Below, in pieces: positions 7,194 through 16,880 of a DNA stretch of 64,000 nucleotides. The position numbers were made by a program, and so were the translations under genes. Position 1 is the stretch's first letter, and every line of letters begins with the position of its first letter. The stretch lies in assembly GCF_001632805.1 (NCBI RefSeq), contig NZ_CP007220.1, positions 4,588,001-4,652,000 of the forward strand, given 5' to 3'. The notes under the pieces are model-generated. The model saw only the letters and a list, made by a program, of their open reading frames with translations, had not been told where the DNA came from and did not search any database. Source of the stretch: Mycobacteroides chelonae CCUG 47445. GTDB lineage: Bacteria; Actinomycetota; Actinomycetes; Mycobacteriales; Mycobacteriaceae.

Positions 7194-10100
7194 GTGACGC
7201 ACCGCCTTGATTCTTCCCCGCTGAGCCGGCGGTGGCTCGCGGTCGCATCGGGACTCGCTTTACTGCTGACCTTCGCTCAATCACCCGGACAGATATCTCC
7301 GGATACCAAGCTGGATCTGGCGATCAATCCGCTGCGGTTCGCCGCGCGGGCCCTGAACCTGTGGAGCAGCGATCTGCCGTTCGGGCAGGCACAGAACCAG
7401 GCGTACGGCTACCTCTTCCCCCACGGCGCCTTCTTCTCGGTGGGTCACCTGCTCGGGGTGCCGGCCTGGGTGACGCAGCGGCTCTGGTGGGCACTGCTCA
7501 TCGTGGCCGGGTTCTGGGGTGTCATCCGGGTCGCCGAGGCGCTGGGTATCGGTACCCGCGGCTCCCGGCTCATCGCGGCGACCGCCTTTGCGCTGTCTCC
7601 CCGGGTACTGACGACCCTGGGCGCCATCTCGTCGGAGACGCTGCCCATGATGCTGGCCCCGTGGGTGCTGTTACCGGTCATTCTGGTGTTCCAGGGGCGG
7701 ATGCCTCCACGCCGGGCCGCGGCATTGTCGGCCGTCGCGGTCGCACTGATGGGTGCGGTCAACGCCGTCGCCACCGCTCTGGCCTGCGGGGTGGCCTTCA
7801 TCTGGTGGCTTGCCCACAGGCCGAACCGCACGTGGTGGCGATTCACGGCATGGTGGATTCCCTGCCTGGCGCTGGCCACCACGTGGTGGATCGCCGCCCT
7901 GCTCATCTTCGGCAAGATCAGCCCGCGGTTCCTGGACTTCATCGAATCCTCCGGTGTCACCACGCAGTGGACCTCGCTCACCGAGGTGCTGCGCGGAACC
8001 GACAGCTGGACCCCGTTCGTGGCCCCGACCGCGACGGCGGGGTCCTCACTGGTCACCCAGTCGGCCATGGTCATAGCCACCGCGATGATCGCCGCCGTCG
8101 GCATGGCGGGGTTGGCCATGCGCGGCATGCCGGCTCGCGGACGGCTGGTCGCGATACTTCTGGTGGGCCTGGTGCTGCTGACGGCCGGATACACCGGAGC
8201 ACTCGGATCACCTGTGGGCCAGCAGATTCAATTCTTCTTGGACGATGGCGGCACACCGCTGCGCAATGTGCACAAGCTCGAGCCACTGATTCGTCTACCA
8301 CTGATTCTTGGCCTGGCGCATGCGTTATCGCGGATACCGCTGCCGGCGAGCGTGCCCGTACGCGAGTGGCTCGCCGCGCTGGCACGCCCGGAGCGCAATC
8401 GGGCAGTTGCCTTGGCGATCGCGCTGTTCGTGGCACTCGCCGCGAGCACTTCGCTGGCCTGGACGGGCCGGCTGGTGCCCCGCGGCGGTTTCGATGCCAT
8501 CCCCGGGTACTGGCAGGACACAGCGCATTGGCTGGCCGATCATGATGACGGCGGGCGGGCACTCGTGGTGCCGGGAGCCCCGTTCGCAATCCAGACCTGG
8601 GGCCTCACCCGCGACGAACCCCTGCAGGCTCTGGGCCAAACCCCTTGGGGTGTACGCGATTCTATCCCGTTGACACCACCGGAAACCATTCGTGCCATCG
8701 ACTCCGTGCAGCAGCTGTTCGCCGCCGGCCGTCCCTCGGACGGGCTGGCCGACACGTTGGAGCAGCAGGGCATCTCGTACCTGGTGGTGCGCAACGACCT
8801 CGATCCCGATACGTCCCGTTCCGCCCGCCCGATCCTGGTGCACCACGCCATTGAAGGGTCCCCCGGACTGACCAAGGTCGCCCAGTTCGGCGACCCCGTC
8901 GGGGCCGGGACCGTGGAGGGCTTTGTCGCTGATAGCGACCTACGCCCAAAATATCCGGCGGTCGAGATCTATGCGGTGGGCCGGCAAAAGGCCTACGGAG
9001 ATCCGTATTTCACGGACATCGACAGCATGCCCCGGGTAGCGGGCGGGCCCGAGGCCCTGCAGCGTCTGGGCGAGCGGCGCCGCCAGCTGAACCAGCCACC
9101 GCTGGGCCCATCCCTGTTGGCCACCGACGCCGCGCGGGCGGGTCTGCGCCCCGGGCCCGCGATGGTCACCGACACTCCGCTGGCTCGCGAGACCGACTAC
9201 GGGCGCGTGGACGACCATTCCTCGGCCATCCGCGCACCCGGGGACAAACGCCGCACCTTCAACCGGGTGCCCGACTACCCCGCCACCGGGGTTCCCCTCG
9301 TCAACGGAAGCTGGACCGGCGGAACCATCACCGCGTCCAGTTCCGCCTCGGATTCCACGGCGCTGCCCAATGTGGCACCCGGCACCAGCACGGCGGCCGT
9401 CATCGACCGTGACAACGCGACAAGCTGGGTCAGCAGCTCACTGGAAGCTGCTCTTGGACAATGGATCCGAGTAGATCTGGATCGGCCTATCACCAACGCG
9501 ATTCTCACCGTGACACCGAGCGCCACCGCATTGGGAGCGCAGGTGCGGCGGCTGGAGGTCGAGACCGACAACGGCACCACGTCGGTGCGGTTCGACGAGC
9601 CGGGTAAACCCCTGGACATCGCGCTGCGGCCGGGGGAAACCAACTGGATCAAGGTGACAGCCACCGGTACCGAAGACGGCACCTCGGGTGTGCAGTTCGG
9701 GATCACCGAGCTGTCCCTCACTCAATACGATGCCGCCGGATACGCCCATTCCGTCGATTTACGCCACAGCGCAATCATTCCCGCGCCGCCCGCGGGAGCC
9801 GCGGTGCTTGGCTGGGACCTGGGATCACCGCTGGAGGGGCGACCCGGCTGCATGCCGTCACCGGAAAGACTGCGCTGCGCAGGGACGCTCTCGCTCTCTC
9901 CCGAGGAGCCGGGCACCTTCATCCGTACACTGACTGTGCCCCAGCCTGTTTCGCTTACGCCTTCGCTCTGGGTACGGGCCCGCTCCGGGCCGCAGCTGCG
10001 CGATTTGATCACGCAGCCCGGAACTACCACGGCCTCCGGCAGTGCCGACCTGATCGACCTGCGGGGCTCGTCCTATGCGGCGACCGACGGTGATCCGGGC

Positions 10101-11438
10101 ACCGCCTGGACGGCACCACAGAACTCGGTACTTCGCGAGCATCTCCCCTCTCTTGTGATCAAACTTCCCGAGCCTGTCGCCGTCGGCGGTATTCGATTGC
10201 GCCCCAGTAGCACCGAGGTCCCCGCACACCCCAAGCAGGTAGCGATCGATCTCGGGGATGGTCCGCAGGTGCGTTCCATCGATCCCAAGGCCGACACCTC
10301 CACGCTGTCTCTGCATCCGCGCGTGACCGACACCATCACCGTCACGGTGATGAACTGGACCGACATCATCGACCGGACCGCGCTCGGAACCGATCAGAAC
10401 AAACCGCCCGGTATTGCCGAACTTGTCGCACTGGACACCAGCGGTCGGCCGATCGCTCCCGCCGACGCAAACACCAACGACAATCGCGTGATCAAAATCG
10501 GTTGCGCGGATGGGCCGGTGCTGGCGCTTGCCGGGCGTTTCATCCCCATGTCCATCACCACCACGGTGCGGAAGCTATTGGACGGCAGTGCCATCCAGGC
10601 CACTCCGTGCGATACGACACCTATCGAAACGGGCGCGGGGCCTCAGGACGTCACCGTCAACCCTCGCCAGCAGTTCATCGTCGACGGTGTCCAGCTCACC
10701 GCACCGGGCCCGGCACCGACCACCGCCACCGCAACAGCGGCAGTCAAGGGCAGATGGGATGCGGCACGGCGTGAGGTCTCCACGGATCCGTCACCGCGGG
10801 ACCGGGTGCTCGTAGTCCCCGAAAGCATCAACCCCGGGTGGGCGGCCCGCGACGGACAAGGACACACGCTCGACCCAATACGGGTGAACGGATGGCAGCA
10901 GGGCTGGGTGCTTCCGGCCGGCGTCCGCGGCCCGATCACGCTGACCTTCGGCCTCGACACCTGGTACCGCGCGGGACTCTTCGGTGGGCTGGCGCTGCTT
11001 CCCGTTCTGGCGCTGCTGGCCCTGATCCCGGTACGGCGAAAAACCGCACTGCCTCAGGTGATCCCCTGGGGCTCCGGCCCGGCCGCGGGTGTCGCGGTGC
11101 TGGCCGCCCTCACGGCCATCAGCGGCATCACCGGAGCCGTGGTGGGACTGGCCGCCCTGGCGTTCAAGGTAGGAACACGCTGCCCGCTACGCGTACTCAC
11201 GGCAGCGGGCGCATATATATCGGGCGGCTCGCTTCTGCTGGCCGGGGCGGCTCTCTCACGACATCCGTGGCGATCGGTGGGCGGCTACACCGGCCACTCA
11301 TGGTGGATTCAGCTGTTGGCGCTGATCTCCGTGGCCACAGTGGCCTTCGCCGCGGTGCGGCTCCCTTCCCGAAAGCCAGCGCGCCGTTTCTGGAAGCGCC
11401 GTAATGCCTCGCGTGACGGGGATTCCACCAGCGCGTAA
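7194..11438 (+). CDS. aftD: Arabinofuranosyltransferase AftD
   Basis: This 1414-residue protein is the size of AftD, the GT-C enzyme that adds arabinofuranose to arabinogalactan and lipoarabinomannan using decaprenyl-phosphoryl arabinose. The N-terminal half has many membrane helices with an acidic first loop (SPDTKLDLAINP), the GT-C pattern. The periplasmic middle contains two discoidin-like modules, recognisable at AAVIDRDNATSWVSSS and AATDGDPGTAWTAP, and the C-terminus returns to membrane helices near 10970-11370. M. abscessus AftD has a published cryo-EM structure with carbohydrate-binding modules and bound acyl carrier protein. The start is GTG 7194. The last 130 nt overlap the convergent acyltransferase gene. 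Confidence 0.95.
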   Translation: MTHRLDSSPLSRRWLAVASGLALLLTFAQSPGQISPDTKLDLAINPLRFAARALNLWSSDLPFGQAQNQAYGYLFPHGAFFSVGHLLGVPAWVTQRLWWALLIVAGFWGVIRVAEALGIGTRGSRLIAATAFALSPRVLTTLGAISSETLPMMLAPWVLLPVILVFQGRMPPRRAAALSAVAVALMGAVNAVATALACGVAFIWWLAHRPNRTWWRFTAWWIPCLALATTWWIAALLIFGKISPRFLDFIESSGVTTQWTSLTEVLRGTDSWTPFVAPTATAGSSLVTQSAMVIATAMIAAVGMAGLAMRGMPARGRLVAILLVGLVLLTAGYTGALGSPVGQQIQFFLDDGGTPLRNVHKLEPLIRLPLILGLAHALSRIPLPASVPVREWLAALARPERNRAVALAIALFVALAASTSLAWTGRLVPRGGFDAIPGYWQDTAHWLADHDDGGRALVVPGAPFAIQTWGLTRDEPLQALGQTPWGVRDSIPLTPPETIRAIDSVQQLFAAGRPSDGLADTLEQQGISYLVVRNDLDPDTSRSARPILVHHAIEGSPGLTKVAQFGDPVGAGTVEGFVADSDLRPKYPAVEIYAVGRQKAYGDPYFTDIDSMPRVAGGPEALQRLGERRRQLNQPPLGPSLLATDAARAGLRPGPAMVTDTPLARETDYGRVDDHSSAIRAPGDKRRTFNRVPDYPATGVPLVNGSWTGGTITASSSASDSTALPNVAPGTSTAAVIDRDNATSWVSSSLEAALGQWIRVDLDRPITNAILTVTPSATALGAQVRRLEVETDNGTTSVRFDEPGKPLDIALRPGETNWIKVTATGTEDGTSGVQFGITELSLTQYDAAGYAHSVDLRHSAIIPAPPAGAAVLGWDLGSPLEGRPGCMPSPERLRCAGTLSLSPEEPGTFIRTLTVPQPVSLTPSLWVRARSGPQLRDLITQPGTTTASGSADLIDLRGSSYAATDGDPGTAWTAPQNSVLREHLPSLVIKLPEPVAVGGIRLRPSSTEVPAHPKQVAIDLGDGPQVRSIDPKADTSTLSLHPRVTDTITVTVMNWTDIIDRTALGTDQNKPPGIAELVALDTSGRPIAPADANTNDNRVIKIGCADGPVLALAGRFIPMSITTTVRKLLDGSAIQATPCDTTPIETGAGPQDVTVNPRQQFIVDGVQLTAPGPAPTTATATAAVKGRWDAARREVSTDPSPRDRVLVVPESINPGWAARDGQGHTLDPIRVNGWQQGWVLPAGVRGPITLTFGLDTWYRAGLFGGLALLPVLALLALIPVRRKTALPQVIPWGSGPAAGVAVLAALTAISGITGAVVGLAALAFKVGTRCPLRVLTAAGAYISGGSLLLAGAALSRHPWRSVGGYTGHSWWIQLLALISVATVAFAAVRLPSRKPARRFWKRRNASRDGDSTSA

Positions 11439-12499
11439 CTGACAGCGGCCATCGCGAAGCCAAAGATCAACGTCAGAATCAGCACCAGTGGGAAGTGACC
11501 GCTGAACGGAAAGCGACCGATCACGGTGAAGACCATGTTCAGCGCCGCCAGATGCCAGATGAACAGGCCATAGGACCATCGCCCGAGTGTCACCATCAGG
11601 GGGCTGCCCAGTATCCGGTGCGGCGTGCCCGGGGTATCCAGCGTCAACGGCAACAGCAGCGCCCAAGCCAGCGTCGCACCCATCGCGATCTTGACGGCGT
11701 ACTGATGCGGTGGTGCCTGCGTCAGGCCCTCCGGGCCGGCCAATGGGGACGCGGCCACTGCGAATGCGACGAGGGCCACCACGGCGAGCAGCAGCCGTCG
11801 GCGCGCCAGGCGCTGCGTCCAGGCGGGCGGTGCGGCGCTCCACTCGGCCAGCAGCATGCCCGCCACGAACCATGAGAAGAAGGCCGGTGGCCATGTCAAC
11901 GGATTGATGCCGACGGTGGTGTGGAAGGGGATGAACGCCCACCCGAGGCTGGCGGCTCCGGCCATCACCAGTACCGGGGCACGCCAGCGCAGCGGTGCCC
12001 GCCGCATGATGAGCGCGATGGCAGGCAGCGCGATGTAGAACGCGACCTCCACCGCCAGGCTCCACATCTGTGTCAGACCCGCCGTGAGTGTTAGCGGAAC
12101 GTACAGCTGAGTGAGCGTCAGGTTGGCGGCCCAGACCACCCAGTTGGCCCCCGCAGCGTCCGGCAGCAGCAACAGGATGACGAAGACGGCGGCCAGGTAG
12201 GCCGGGACGATGCGGACGAACCGCGACGCGAAGTACCGCCCGGTCGACTGGGGTGCGGGCCCATCGTGCGCCGCCAACGCGTGTGGCCGCCACAGCAGAA
12301 ATCCCGATAGCGCGAAGAAGACTGCCACTGCCAGGTCAAAGCGGCCCAGGATGCGGCCATCAACGCCGCCATTGTGGCCGGTTTGGAATGCGGTGTGTGT
12401 GACGACGACCCCCATCGCGGCACAGGCGCGCATGCCCTCCAATGCCGGGACGAAGCCCCGGGCATGGACGGCCGGAGCCGATACGTGCGCTGCTGTCAC
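11309..12499 (-). CDS. Integral membrane acyltransferase family 3 protein (Rv0228 homologue)
   Basis: The 396-residue protein has the acyltransferase-3 layout: ALEGMRACAAMGVVVTHTAF at the start with the conserved histidine, about ten membrane helices, and LVESPSREALRRF at the end of the last helix. Family members O-acylate sugars or lipids in or across the membrane. Position between aftD and the DUF3068 gene matches Rv0228. The GTG start lies 7 nt after a TACCCT -10 box (12507-12512, minus strand), so the mRNA is probably leaderless. The basic C-terminal tail is encoded inside the 3' end of aftD on the other strand (11309-11438), an unusually long convergent overlap. Confidence 0.88.
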   Translation of the reverse strand: MTAAHVSAPAVHARGFVPALEGMRACAAMGVVVTHTAFQTGHNGGVDGRILGRFDLAVAVFFALSGFLLWRPHALAAHDGPAPQSTGRYFASRFVRIVPAYLAAVFVILLLLPDAAGANWVVWAANLTLTQLYVPLTLTAGLTQMWSLAVEVAFYIALPAIALIMRRAPLRWRAPVLVMAGAASLGWAFIPFHTTVGINPLTWPPAFFSWFVAGMLLAEWSAAPPAWTQRLARRRLLLAVVALVAFAVAASPLAGPEGLTQAPPHQYAVKIAMGATLAWALLLPLTLDTPGTPHRILGSPLMVTLGRWSYGLFIWHLAALNMVFTVIGRFPFSGHFPLVLILTLIFGFAMAAVSYALVESPSREALRRFQKRRAGFREGSRTAAKATVATEISANS

Positions 12500-12601
12500 C
12501 CCGCCGAGGGTACGGTTCTAAGTCGATCCGGCGGCGTTTGACCAGAACGAGACCGGTGAATCCGTAACATCGCCGAATGACCACCTGATGGCAGCGGCTG
12601 T

Positions 12602-12607
12602 TAGGGT
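12602..12607 (+). promoter_or_regulatory. Candidate -10 element for the DUF3068 gene
   Basis: TAGGGT fits the mycobacterial SigA-type TAnnnT -10. A weak -35 (TGACCA, 12578-12583) lies 18 nt upstream. The predicted transcript would carry a leader of about 78 nt with AAGGAGG at 12674-12680 before the GTG at 12692. Pattern match only. Confidence 0.35.
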
Positions 12608-12691
12608 CAGACAGATTTGCCCTGGGCATGCAGTGTCATCCGGCCACCGCCGGGACCAGGGTTACCGCACGTTAAGGAGGGTTCGGCGACT

Positions 12692-13873
12692 GTGAACCGC
12701 GGGGTCATGATGCGTATCGCAGCGTGCGGACTGCTGGGGCTCGGCTCGGCTCTTATCATCGCCGCGCTGTTGCTCAGCACGTACACCAGCAACCGGCTTG
12801 CGAAGATTCCGCTCGACTGGGACGCCACTTTGGTGAGTGAGGGCAAGGGCCGCGCCCTGGACCCGGCGTCGCTGTCCGGACAGAAGTTCATCGCCGACCC
12901 GGATAAGCCGCTGGCACTGCAGGAGCAGATCAGCACGGTCAGCCCCGCCGATGCCACCAAGGTCGGCCTGCAGGCGGGCATCACCCTGCGACGGACCGAC
13001 AAGCAGGGCGACGCCGGATTGATTCTGGCCACCGTCGACACCGTCACCGTCGATCGTCACTCCGCCGAGGCCATCTCCAGCGATGACAACCCCGGCGGCA
13101 GCGTGCAGAAGCCGCGCGCCATCGAGGACGAGACGCCCCCGACGACGATCGCGCTCAAGCACGAAGGGTTGAGCTACCGGTTCCCCTTCGATACCGAGAA
13201 GAAGACCTACCAGTACTTCGACGTGGTCGCCCAGCGCGCCTTCGACGCCAACTACACCGGCGAAGAAGATGTCAACGGACTCACCGCCTACCACTTCACC
13301 CAGAACGTCGGCTACGACGCCAACGGCAAGCTGGTGGAGCCTGTCTCTTACCCCTCGCTGTACGACAAGGACGAGGACTCCAAGGTGACCGCGCGCGCCG
13401 TGCAGTGGGGTGTGGAGGCCGAGCGCGAGGACGAAGAGATCACCATGACCCGTTACTACGCGGCACAGCGCGAGTTCTGGGTCGACCCGGTCAGCGGCAT
13501 CATCGTCAAGAGCAAAGAGCATGCGCTGCACTACTACTCGCGTGACGCGCTCAAGCCCGAGGTTCCGATGGTCGACTACACCGTGCAGTCGAACGACGAA
13601 ACCGTCGAGAAGCAGGTGAAGGCCGCCCGCGATACCCGCGACAGCCTTTCCATCTGGTCGAACATCCTGCCCATCACCTTTGCGGCCCTAGGCGTCGTGG
13701 CGCTCGTCGGCGGCGGCCTGCTGGGCTCGTTCAGCCTGCGGGCCGAGTCCGCGCTGATCGATCCCGGTCTGGATACGGTGGATCACGGCTTCTTCGGCCG
13801 CCGGAGCCCGGAGAAACCCTCCGCCAGCGAGGCCGACACCGACAAGTTCCCGTCGCCTCGAAACCACCTCTAG
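12692..13873 (+). CDS. DUF3068 (PorA-family) membrane-anchored protein, Rv0227c homologue
   Basis: The 393-residue product starts at GTG 12692 (AAGGAGG 11 nt upstream). It has an N-terminal membrane helix (CGLLGLGSALIIAALLLSTY), a large outer domain of about 300 residues rich in strands, with YRFPFDTEKKTYQYFD and the wall-associated pattern of DUF3068, and a C-terminal membrane helix (LPITFAALGVVALVGGGLLG). It is the Rv0227c homologue, an envelope protein conserved in mycolata whose biochemical role is not settled. It is followed 10 nt later by the Rv0226c-like gene, so the two form an operon within the aftD envelope island. Confidence 0.88.
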   Translation: MNRGVMMRIAACGLLGLGSALIIAALLLSTYTSNRLAKIPLDWDATLVSEGKGRALDPASLSGQKFIADPDKPLALQEQISTVSPADATKVGLQAGITLRRTDKQGDAGLILATVDTVTVDRHSAEAISSDDNPGGSVQKPRAIEDETPPTTIALKHEGLSYRFPFDTEKKTYQYFDVVAQRAFDANYTGEEDVNGLTAYHFTQNVGYDANGKLVEPVSYPSLYDKDEDSKVTARAVQWGVEAEREDEEITMTRYYAAQREFWVDPVSGIIVKSKEHALHYYSRDALKPEVPMVDYTVQSNDETVEKQVKAARDTRDSLSIWSNILPITFAALGVVALVGGGLLGSFSLRAESALIDPGLDTVDHGFFGRRSPEKPSASEADTDKFPSPRNHL

Positions 13874-13883
13874 CCGGGACGCC

Positions 13884-15566
13884 TTGCGCCGCACAGGCCT
13901 TATTGCGCCGCTGTACGCACTGGGCTTGGCAGCGGCGATTACCGCACCACTTGCCGCACCCGGCTATCTGCTGATCCGCGACGCCGTCTCGACACCGCGC
14001 TCGTACCTGACCGATGCGGCCCTGGGGGTCGGTGAAGCGGCTCCGCGCGCCGTTCCACAGGACTTCTTCATCGCTCTCGCGACAACGCTTGTCGACGGCG
14101 GATTCCTTGTCAAAATGCTTCTCGCAGTGGGTTTATGGCTTGCCGGCTGGGGGGCGGCACGTCTGTCCGCCCACCTGGTTCCCACTGCCGGAATCCCCGG
14201 AGAGCTGGTAGCGGCCACCATCGCGGTCTGGAATCCCTATGTGGCCGAACGACTTCTGCAAGGACATTGGAGTCTGCTGGTCGGCTACGGGTGCCTGCCG
14301 TGGGTTGCACTGACGACAATCCGGCTGCGATCGGGATCCGGTGTCGGCGCCTGGTGCACGCTGGCATTCTGGATCGCCTTGGCCGGATTGACACCCACCG
14401 GAACAGTGCTCGCGCTGATCGTCGGGCTTGCGGCAGCGCCGGGCCTGCGGTCACGGCTGGGCGTACCGACGATCTCGCTGCTGGCCTCGATGCCGTGGCT
14501 GGTGGCTTCGGGGCTCGGAACCGCCATACCTGCCGGGGACGAGGCGGGGGTCCACGCCTTCGCGGCGCGCGCCGAGCCTGGGTTGGGCACGCTCGGAAGC
14601 CTGGCCTCGCTGGGCGGTATGTGGAACGCGGCCGCGGTGCCGGCCTCACGCACGACTCTGTTCGCGTTGGCCTTCTCGGCAGTACTCCTGTTCGTGGTGG
14701 CCGTGGGCGTAGTGGTGCTGTGGCGCACCCGGACAGCGCTCGGGCTACTCGGCATAGCCGGTGCGGCCGTGGTCATCCCGGCACTGCTGGCAACGGGCCC
14801 GGGGCTGACGCTGACCACCTGGCTCATCACCGAAGTGCCGGGGCTGGGCATTCTGCGTGATGGCCAGAAATGGGTGGCATTGGCGGTGCCGGGGTACGCG
14901 GTGGCCGGCGCGGCGGCCGTCACCGTGCTGCGTGAACGTTCCTCGCAACTTGTGGCTTCCGGGCTAGCTTGCACCGCACTGATATTCACACTTCCCGACC
15001 TGGCGTGGGGGGTAGGTGGCCGCGTCGAATCGGTGACCTATCCGGCCGGGTGGGCCGCAGTCGCGGCCGGCATCAACGCCGATCCGCATCCGGTGGCGGT
15101 GCTGCCCGCGGAAACCGTGCGGCAATTTCCCTGGACCCCGTCCGCGATCCCGGTACTGGATCCGTTTCCGCGCTGGATCCGCGGTGACACGGTGAGCAGT
15201 GGAGATCTACGCGTCGATGGGCGCGACGTACGCGGGGACGGCGCCCGGGGACGCCACGTCGCCGAACTGCTGCGCACCGGGGCCGCACCGCGCGAGCTCG
15301 CGGCACAGGGCGTCGGCTGGGTGGTGGTGCAGGCGAAAACTCCTGGTGAGCAAGGTGTTTCGTCAGCAACACTGACACAGCTCGAGCCCGTCTACCGCGA
15401 CGGTGACATCGCGCTCTATCGCGTACCCGGGCCGTGGTCACCCATCGGAGCATCGTCGAGTCGGCGCGTCACCGTCATCGCGGCGCACCTGGTGTGGGTA
15501 ACACTGCTGGCCGCGGGCACCGCCCCCGCGATCAGTTGGTTGCGTGGTCGACGGCGCGCGCCGTGA
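13884..15566 (+). CDS. Multi-pass GT-C-like membrane protein (Rv0226c homologue)
   Basis: This 560-residue polytopic protein starts at TTG 13884, has about a dozen hydrophobic helices and a soluble C-terminal part between about residues 380 and 530. The segment WNPYVAERLLQGHWSLLVGY resembles the loop seen in GT-C glycosyltransferases such as AftD. Order and neighbours match Rv0226c. An envelope glycan role is likely from its place between DUF3068 and GT4 genes, but no substrate can be assigned. Its stop codon is directly followed by the stop of the convergent glycosyltransferase. Confidence 0.8.
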   Translation: MRRTGLIAPLYALGLAAAITAPLAAPGYLLIRDAVSTPRSYLTDAALGVGEAAPRAVPQDFFIALATTLVDGGFLVKMLLAVGLWLAGWGAARLSAHLVPTAGIPGELVAATIAVWNPYVAERLLQGHWSLLVGYGCLPWVALTTIRLRSGSGVGAWCTLAFWIALAGLTPTGTVLALIVGLAAAPGLRSRLGVPTISLLASMPWLVASGLGTAIPAGDEAGVHAFAARAEPGLGTLGSLASLGGMWNAAAVPASRTTLFALAFSAVLLFVVAVGVVVLWRTRTALGLLGIAGAAVVIPALLATGPGLTLTTWLITEVPGLGILRDGQKWVALAVPGYAVAGAAAVTVLRERSSQLVASGLACTALIFTLPDLAWGVGGRVESVTYPAGWAAVAAGINADPHPVAVLPAETVRQFPWTPSAIPVLDPFPRWIRGDTVSSGDLRVDGRDVRGDGARGRHVAELLRTGAAPRELAAQGVGWVVVQAKTPGEQGVSSATLTQLEPVYRDGDIALYRVPGPWSPIGASSSRRVTVIAAHLVWVTLLAAGTAPAISWLRGRRRAP

Positions 15567-16799
15567 TCAGGCGGGGATTTCGACCTGCGGAGCCGCCACC
15601 GGTTCCTCACCGATAATCCCGGATATCGGGACGCCGAGAACTGCCGCCTTGAGCACGGTCCACACACCGGATGCGCTGCGCTGCCACGACAGATCGGCAC
15701 AGCGAGCTCGCGCCGCCTCGCCCATTCGGTAGCGAAGCTTGTTATCCGCCAACAGAGTCGCGGTGTGCCGGACAAACTCGTCCTGATCGCGGGCCAGCAG
15801 GCCGGTGATGCCGTCGGTGACCGAATCGGTGAGCCCACCGGAGGAGCGGTAGCCGATCGTGGGAACGCCGTGCTGCGCGGCCTCGGTGACCGCCAGGCCC
15901 CAGCCCTCCTTGCGCGACGGCATCAGGTGCACCCAAGCGCGTTGCAGTACCCGGTGCTTGGCCTCCTCGCCGAGGTAGCCGTGAAATGTCACCGAGTCGG
16001 AAATACCAAGCCGCGCGGCATGTTCCACCAGCGGATCCATCCACCAGCCATCCCCGACCACATCGAGGTGCACATCTGAGACGTGATCGCGCAGCAGCGC
16101 AAGAGTGGTCAGCGCGTGTTCGATCTGCTTATGCGGCACCAGGCGCGAGAGCACCACGACCCGTGGTGTTTCACTGCGCACACCGTCCAGCGCACCGACT
16201 GCCGGCAAACCCGGAATCTCGTCGATACCGTTGCGTACCACCGCAATCCGCCCGGGCGCTACACCCAGCGACACCAGGTCCGATGCGGACGGTTGCGAGA
16301 CCGTCAAATATTGGTTGCGCCGATGCATCCGCGGAGACAACCGCGATTCCAGCCACCAGCCCAGCCTGCCGATGAGCTGCCCGGCGACGGGCCACTGCTC
16401 GCGGTGGCAGTGATGCACGAGTACAACAACGGGCGCACTGACCACGGTGCTTGCGAAAAAAGGGATGCCATTCTGGGTGTCGATGACGACATCGGGCCGC
16501 ACATCACGCAGTGCCCCCAGGCCTAAGCGGCCGGCCAGCAGCGACAGCAGCGCCCGCGGATACACCGTGAAACGCCCGCCGCCGCGCGAGATGTGCACTC
16601 CGTTGACCACCTCGCGGCGGGGGGCGCCCGGGTAGGCGGCGCATCGCAGCGTCACCTTCACGCCGGATGCGGCCAGTTCGGCACCGATGCGCTGCAGGTA
16701 GGTTTCGCTGCCGCCACCCTGCGGATGGGCGGTATCGCGCCAACACAACATGAGGACCTCCCGCGGGAGGCCCTGCTGATCTGACACTTCGCTCAACAC
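15567..16799 (-). CDS. GT4-family glycosyltransferase (Rv0225 homologue)
   Basis: The product of about 410 residues has the GT-B fold of family 4: an N-terminal Rossmann half opening LMLCWRDTAHPQGGGSETY with the Gly-rich acceptor loop, and a C-terminal half with VVVLSRLVPHKQIEHAL, SRKEGWGLAVTEAAQHGVPT (the E-x7-E donor site). It transfers a sugar from a nucleotide donor on the cytosolic side. I set the start at GTG 16799 because homologues begin shortly before PREVLMLCWRD and the upstream extension is divergent promoter DNA. A TAGGGT -10 (16813-16808, minus) lies 8 nt before the GTG, so the mRNA may be leaderless. Substrate unknown. Confidence 0.88.
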   Translation of the reverse strand: MLSEVSDQQGLPREVLMLCWRDTAHPQGGGSETYLQRIGAELAASGVKVTLRCAAYPGAPRREVVNGVHISRGGGRFTVYPRALLSLLAGRLGLGALRDVRPDVVIDTQNGIPFFASTVVSAPVVVLVHHCHREQWPVAGQLIGRLGWWLESRLSPRMHRRNQYLTVSQPSASDLVSLGVAPGRIAVVRNGIDEIPGLPAVGALDGVRSETPRVVVLSRLVPHKQIEHALTTLALLRDHVSDVHLDVVGDGWWMDPLVEHAARLGISDSVTFHGYLGEEAKHRVLQRAWVHLMPSRKEGWGLAVTEAAQHGVPTIGYRSSGGLTDSVTDGITGLLARDQDEFVRHTATLLADNKLRYRMGEAARARCADLSWQRSASGVWTVLKAAVLGVPISGIIGEEPVAAPQVEIPA

Positions 16800-16807
16800 C
16801 GCTATGC

Positions 16808-16825
16808 ACCCTAGGCCGTTAGGGT
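16808..16825. promoter_or_regulatory. Back-to-back divergent -10 elements
   Basis: ACCCTA at 16808-16813 is TAGGGT on the minus strand (for the GT4 gene) and TAGGGT at 16820-16825 is on the plus strand (for the methyltransferase). They are identical -10 hexamers only 6 nt apart, so each promoter occupies the -35 zone of the other and polymerase binding should be mutually exclusive. Confidence 0.5.
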
Positions 16826-16880
16826 GGGCCTCCAGAAATTCCGTCTCCCCTAATAAGGAGACCAAGCAGAACGAGAACCC

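Noticed and set aside
7445..8194. Minus-strand frame of 249 residues inside aftD
   Set aside because: It lies wholly within the conserved aftD coding region and its product has no recognisable fold; high GC makes such antisense frames common.
12617..12691. Upstream extension of the DUF3068 gene
   Set aside because: The GTG at 12692 has AAGGAGG upstream and directly precedes the signal-anchor; the extension contains the ribosome-binding site.
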